Source: Brevundimonas sp. UBA7664 (GTDB lineage Bacteria > Pseudomonadota > Alphaproteobacteria > Caulobacterales > Caulobacteraceae). From it: DNA of 64,000 bases. This document shows, piece after piece, positions 62,352 to 64,000 of this stretch. The position numbers were made by a program, and so were the translations under genes. The stretch is taken from contig NZ_DLHQ01000007.1 of NCBI RefSeq assembly GCF_002483305.1, positions 1 through 64,000 on the forward strand. The letters run 5' to 3'. The notes under the pieces were generated by a model. The model saw only the letters and a program-made list of their open reading frames with translations, had not been told where the DNA came from and searched no databases. Positions within the stretch are counted from its first letter, which is position 1; each line of letters begins with the position of its first letter.

Positions 62352-63611
62352 CTACGGGTGAACCGTCTCCCCGTGCTGCGTGTAGTCGAGGCCCTCGATC
62401 TCCGCCTCCTTCGGCACGCGCAGGCCGGTGGTGAATTTGCAGATCATCAGGATCAGGAAGGTGCCGACGGCGCTCCAGGCGATGACGGCCGCCAGGCCGA
62501 TGGCCTGGTTGAGCAGATTGGCGCTGGCCGCGGCGGGATTGATGGCGGCCGTGGCGAGGACGCCGGTCAGCAGGGCGCCGACGATGCCGCCGACGCCATG
62601 CACGCCGAAGGCGTCGAGGCTGTCGTCATACTTCAGGGCGCGCTTGAGCCAGACGGCGCCGGCGTAGCAGGCGGGGCCCGTCACCAGGCCGATGATGAAG
62701 GCGCCCTTGGGGTCGACCAGGCCGGCGGCGGGGGTGATCCCGACGAGGCCGGCGACGAGGCCGGAGAGCAGGCCCAGCAGGGTCGGCTTCCTGTGGTCGA
62801 TCCACTCCACGGCGGTCCAGGCGATGGCGGCGGCGGCGGCGGCGAGAAGGGTGTTGAAGGCGGCGAGGGCGGCGATGCCGTCGGCGGCCCAGGCCGAGCC
62901 GGCGTTGAAGCCGAGCCAGCCGACCAGCAGCAGGCCGGCGCCGATGGCGGTGTAGGCGAGATTGTGCGGGGCCATATTGTCCCGCTGATGCCCGTGGCGC
63001 GGCCCCAGCACGAGGGCGGCGACGAGGCCGGCGACGCCCGCATTGACGTGGACCACGGCCCCGCCGGCGAAGTCGAGCACGCCCAGCGAGCCCATCCAGC
63101 CGCCGCCCCAGACCTGATGGCAGATCGGCGCATAGACGATCAGGTGCCAGAGGAAGAAGAACAGGATGGAGGCCGAGAATTTTATCCGCTCGGCGAAGGC
63201 GCCGGCGATCAGGGCCGGGGTGATGATGGCGAAGGTCAGCTGATAGGCGATCCACAGGAACTCGGGCAGGCCGGGGGCGAGGCTGTGGGCCGTGGACGGG
63301 GTGACGCCGTTGAGGAAGGCGGCCTGCAGACCGCCGATGAAGCCGTTGGTGGCCGGGCCGCCGGCGCCGAACGACAGGCTGTAGCCGGCGATGAACCAGA
63401 GAACGGTGACGATGGCCATGGCGGCGGTGGAATGGGCGATGGTGGCCAGCACGTTCTTGCGCCGCACCATGCCGCCGTAGAACAGGGCCAGACCGGGCAG
63501 GGTCATCAGCAGGACCAGGGCGGTGGAGGTCAGGATCCAGGCGGCGGAGGCCTCGTTCAGCGCCAGCGGGACCTGATGGGCGAGGAGCGGGGCGACGGAG
63601 GCTGGGGTCAT
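62352..63611 (-). CDS. amtB: Ammonium transporter
   Basis: A 419-residue channel with about eleven hydrophobic helices. Family marks are LTMLPGLALFYGG-type first helix (TLPGLALFYGGMV), DFAGGAVVHVNAGVAGL and GVHGVGGIVGALLTG, which carry the His pair of the pore. It brings ammonia into the cell; the PII gene glnK that usually accompanies amtB is not directly adjacent in this window. Transcription starts in the 63612-63922 gap. Confidence 0.95.
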   Translation of the reverse strand: MTPASVAPLLAHQVPLALNEASAAWILTSTALVLLMTLPGLALFYGGMVRRKNVLATIAHSTAAMAIVTVLWFIAGYSLSFGAGGPATNGFIGGLQAAFLNGVTPSTAHSLAPGLPEFLWIAYQLTFAIITPALIAGAFAERIKFSASILFFFLWHLIVYAPICHQVWGGGWMGSLGVLDFAGGAVVHVNAGVAGLVAALVLGPRHGHQRDNMAPHNLAYTAIGAGLLLVGWLGFNAGSAWAADGIAALAAFNTLLAAAAAAIAWTAVEWIDHRKPTLLGLLSGLVAGLVGITPAAGLVDPKGAFIIGLVTGPACYAGAVWLKRALKYDDSLDAFGVHGVGGIVGALLTGVLATAAINPAAASANLLNQAIGLAAVIAWSAVGTFLILMICKFTTGLRVPKEAEIEGLDYTQHGETVHP

Positions 63612-63922
63612 GCGCGGCGTCCGGGGTCTGGCGACAGGAATCGGCCCGAACCGCGTTCGACGCCGCGGTTGGAGATGTGACTCTATTGCAGTGCAGCAGG
63701 CAAATTATTTCGTGTGCGGCGCAGCAAGTGAGGGTGCGCTGCACGGTCTGACGCGCGGCCCGGCGCGGGCGCATGGACTTGCCGCCCGACGTTCGCCCGC
63801 GCTTGCAGGGTCGTGGGCCACTTTTCGTTACGGCGCGCCTCAAACCACTGGACGCGGCCGGTCGCCGATGGAACCAAGGGCGGTGAGATCGGGCTCCCGC
63901 CGCCCGGCGACCGGGGACCGTC
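63612..63922. other. Divergent intergenic region upstream of amtB
   Basis: These 311 bases hold the promoters of amtB (minus) and the partial gene (plus). The stretch at 63675-63720 is AT-richer (TGACTCTATTGCAG and CAAATTATTTC), consistent with a promoter. I looked for a -24/-12 (sigma-54) pair on the minus strand and saw none with the right spacing. No gene is seen. Confidence 0.5.
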
Positions 63923-64000
63923 ATGACCGATATCCAGAGCGCGTCGCACAACGGCCGTCCGTCCGGCGCCCCGCTCGCCTTCGCCTATGTAACCACCCTG
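63923..64000 (+). CDS. Start of a probable sugar MFS transporter (cut by window end)
   Basis: The first 26 codons from ATG 63923 are visible; after a short polar leader the sequence turns to PLAFAYVTTL, which looks like the beginning of the first membrane helix of FucP-type sugar transporters. The rest is beyond the window. The call is a guess from a few residues. Confidence 0.35.
   Translation, partial: MTDIQSASHNGRPSGAPLAFAYVTTL

Noticed and set aside
63612..63720. Sigma-54 promoter before amtB
   Set aside because: GC-type -24 and -12 elements with the required spacing were not found on the minus strand, although nitrogen control would be expected.

Overview
The window is GC-rich chromosomal DNA from an alphaproteobacterium of the Caulobacterales, most likely Brevundimonas or a close relative. 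This rests on the gene content: a tightly overlapped zwf-pgl-edd-glk Entner-Doudoroff operon in the Caulobacter order, PhaR plus a thiolase for polyhydroxybutyrate, two TonB-dependent receptors, a CtrA-type TTAA-N7-TTAA box and GTG/TTG starts in coupled genes. The genus is inferred; no rRNA or tRNA gene was seen.

Layout. 1-3.4 kb: PhaR, a haemolysin III-like membrane protein and PhaA. 3.4-8.3 kb: an accessory stretch starting at the 3' end of a DsbA-like gene, whose tail is repeated twice more (5093-5252 and 6251-6311). It holds small unknown genes, a DUF6338-like membrane protein, a cluster of palindromes, two AT-richer genes and a start-less gene remnant. 8.3-24 kb: thiC under a TPP riboswitch, a large serine-protease autotransporter, a TetR regulator divergent from a BLUF blue-light sensor, D-cysteine desulfhydrase, CorA, racemase, nucleoside hydrolase, OmpW, ribokinase and a KDPG-aldolase homologue. 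24-31 kb: an esterase, an Lrp-type RAM protein, a paired acyl-CoA dehydrogenase, homogentisate dioxygenase and small lipoproteins.

31-49.5 kb: the Entner-Doudoroff operon zwf-pgl-edd-glk (glucose to KDPG), a ferredoxin-reductase-type flavoprotein, an EAL protein with a dead GGDEF domain, and an iron/flavin block. That block has a TonB receptor and, on the same strand, hybrid histidine kinase - TonB receptor - PepSY - DUF2271 - DUF4198 - ApbE - flavodoxin/FNR reductase. Two similar Fur-like sites sit upstream of the first receptor and of the PepSY gene. The cluster looks like a flavin-based electron route from cytoplasm to periplasm for reducing imported iron chelates.

49.5-64 kb: a divergent Mpl/LdcA peptidoglycan-recycling pair, a CtrA box, a two-domain retropepsin-like protein, a zinc metallopeptidase, a methyltransferase-desaturase pair, a membrane protein/XRE regulator pair behind a perfect palindrome, UbiA, LigD, AmtB and the start of a probable sugar transporter. 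Scattered at gene borders are four inverted-repeat loci; three are built from 7-bp units of the form CCTNNNN, which look like one class of element.
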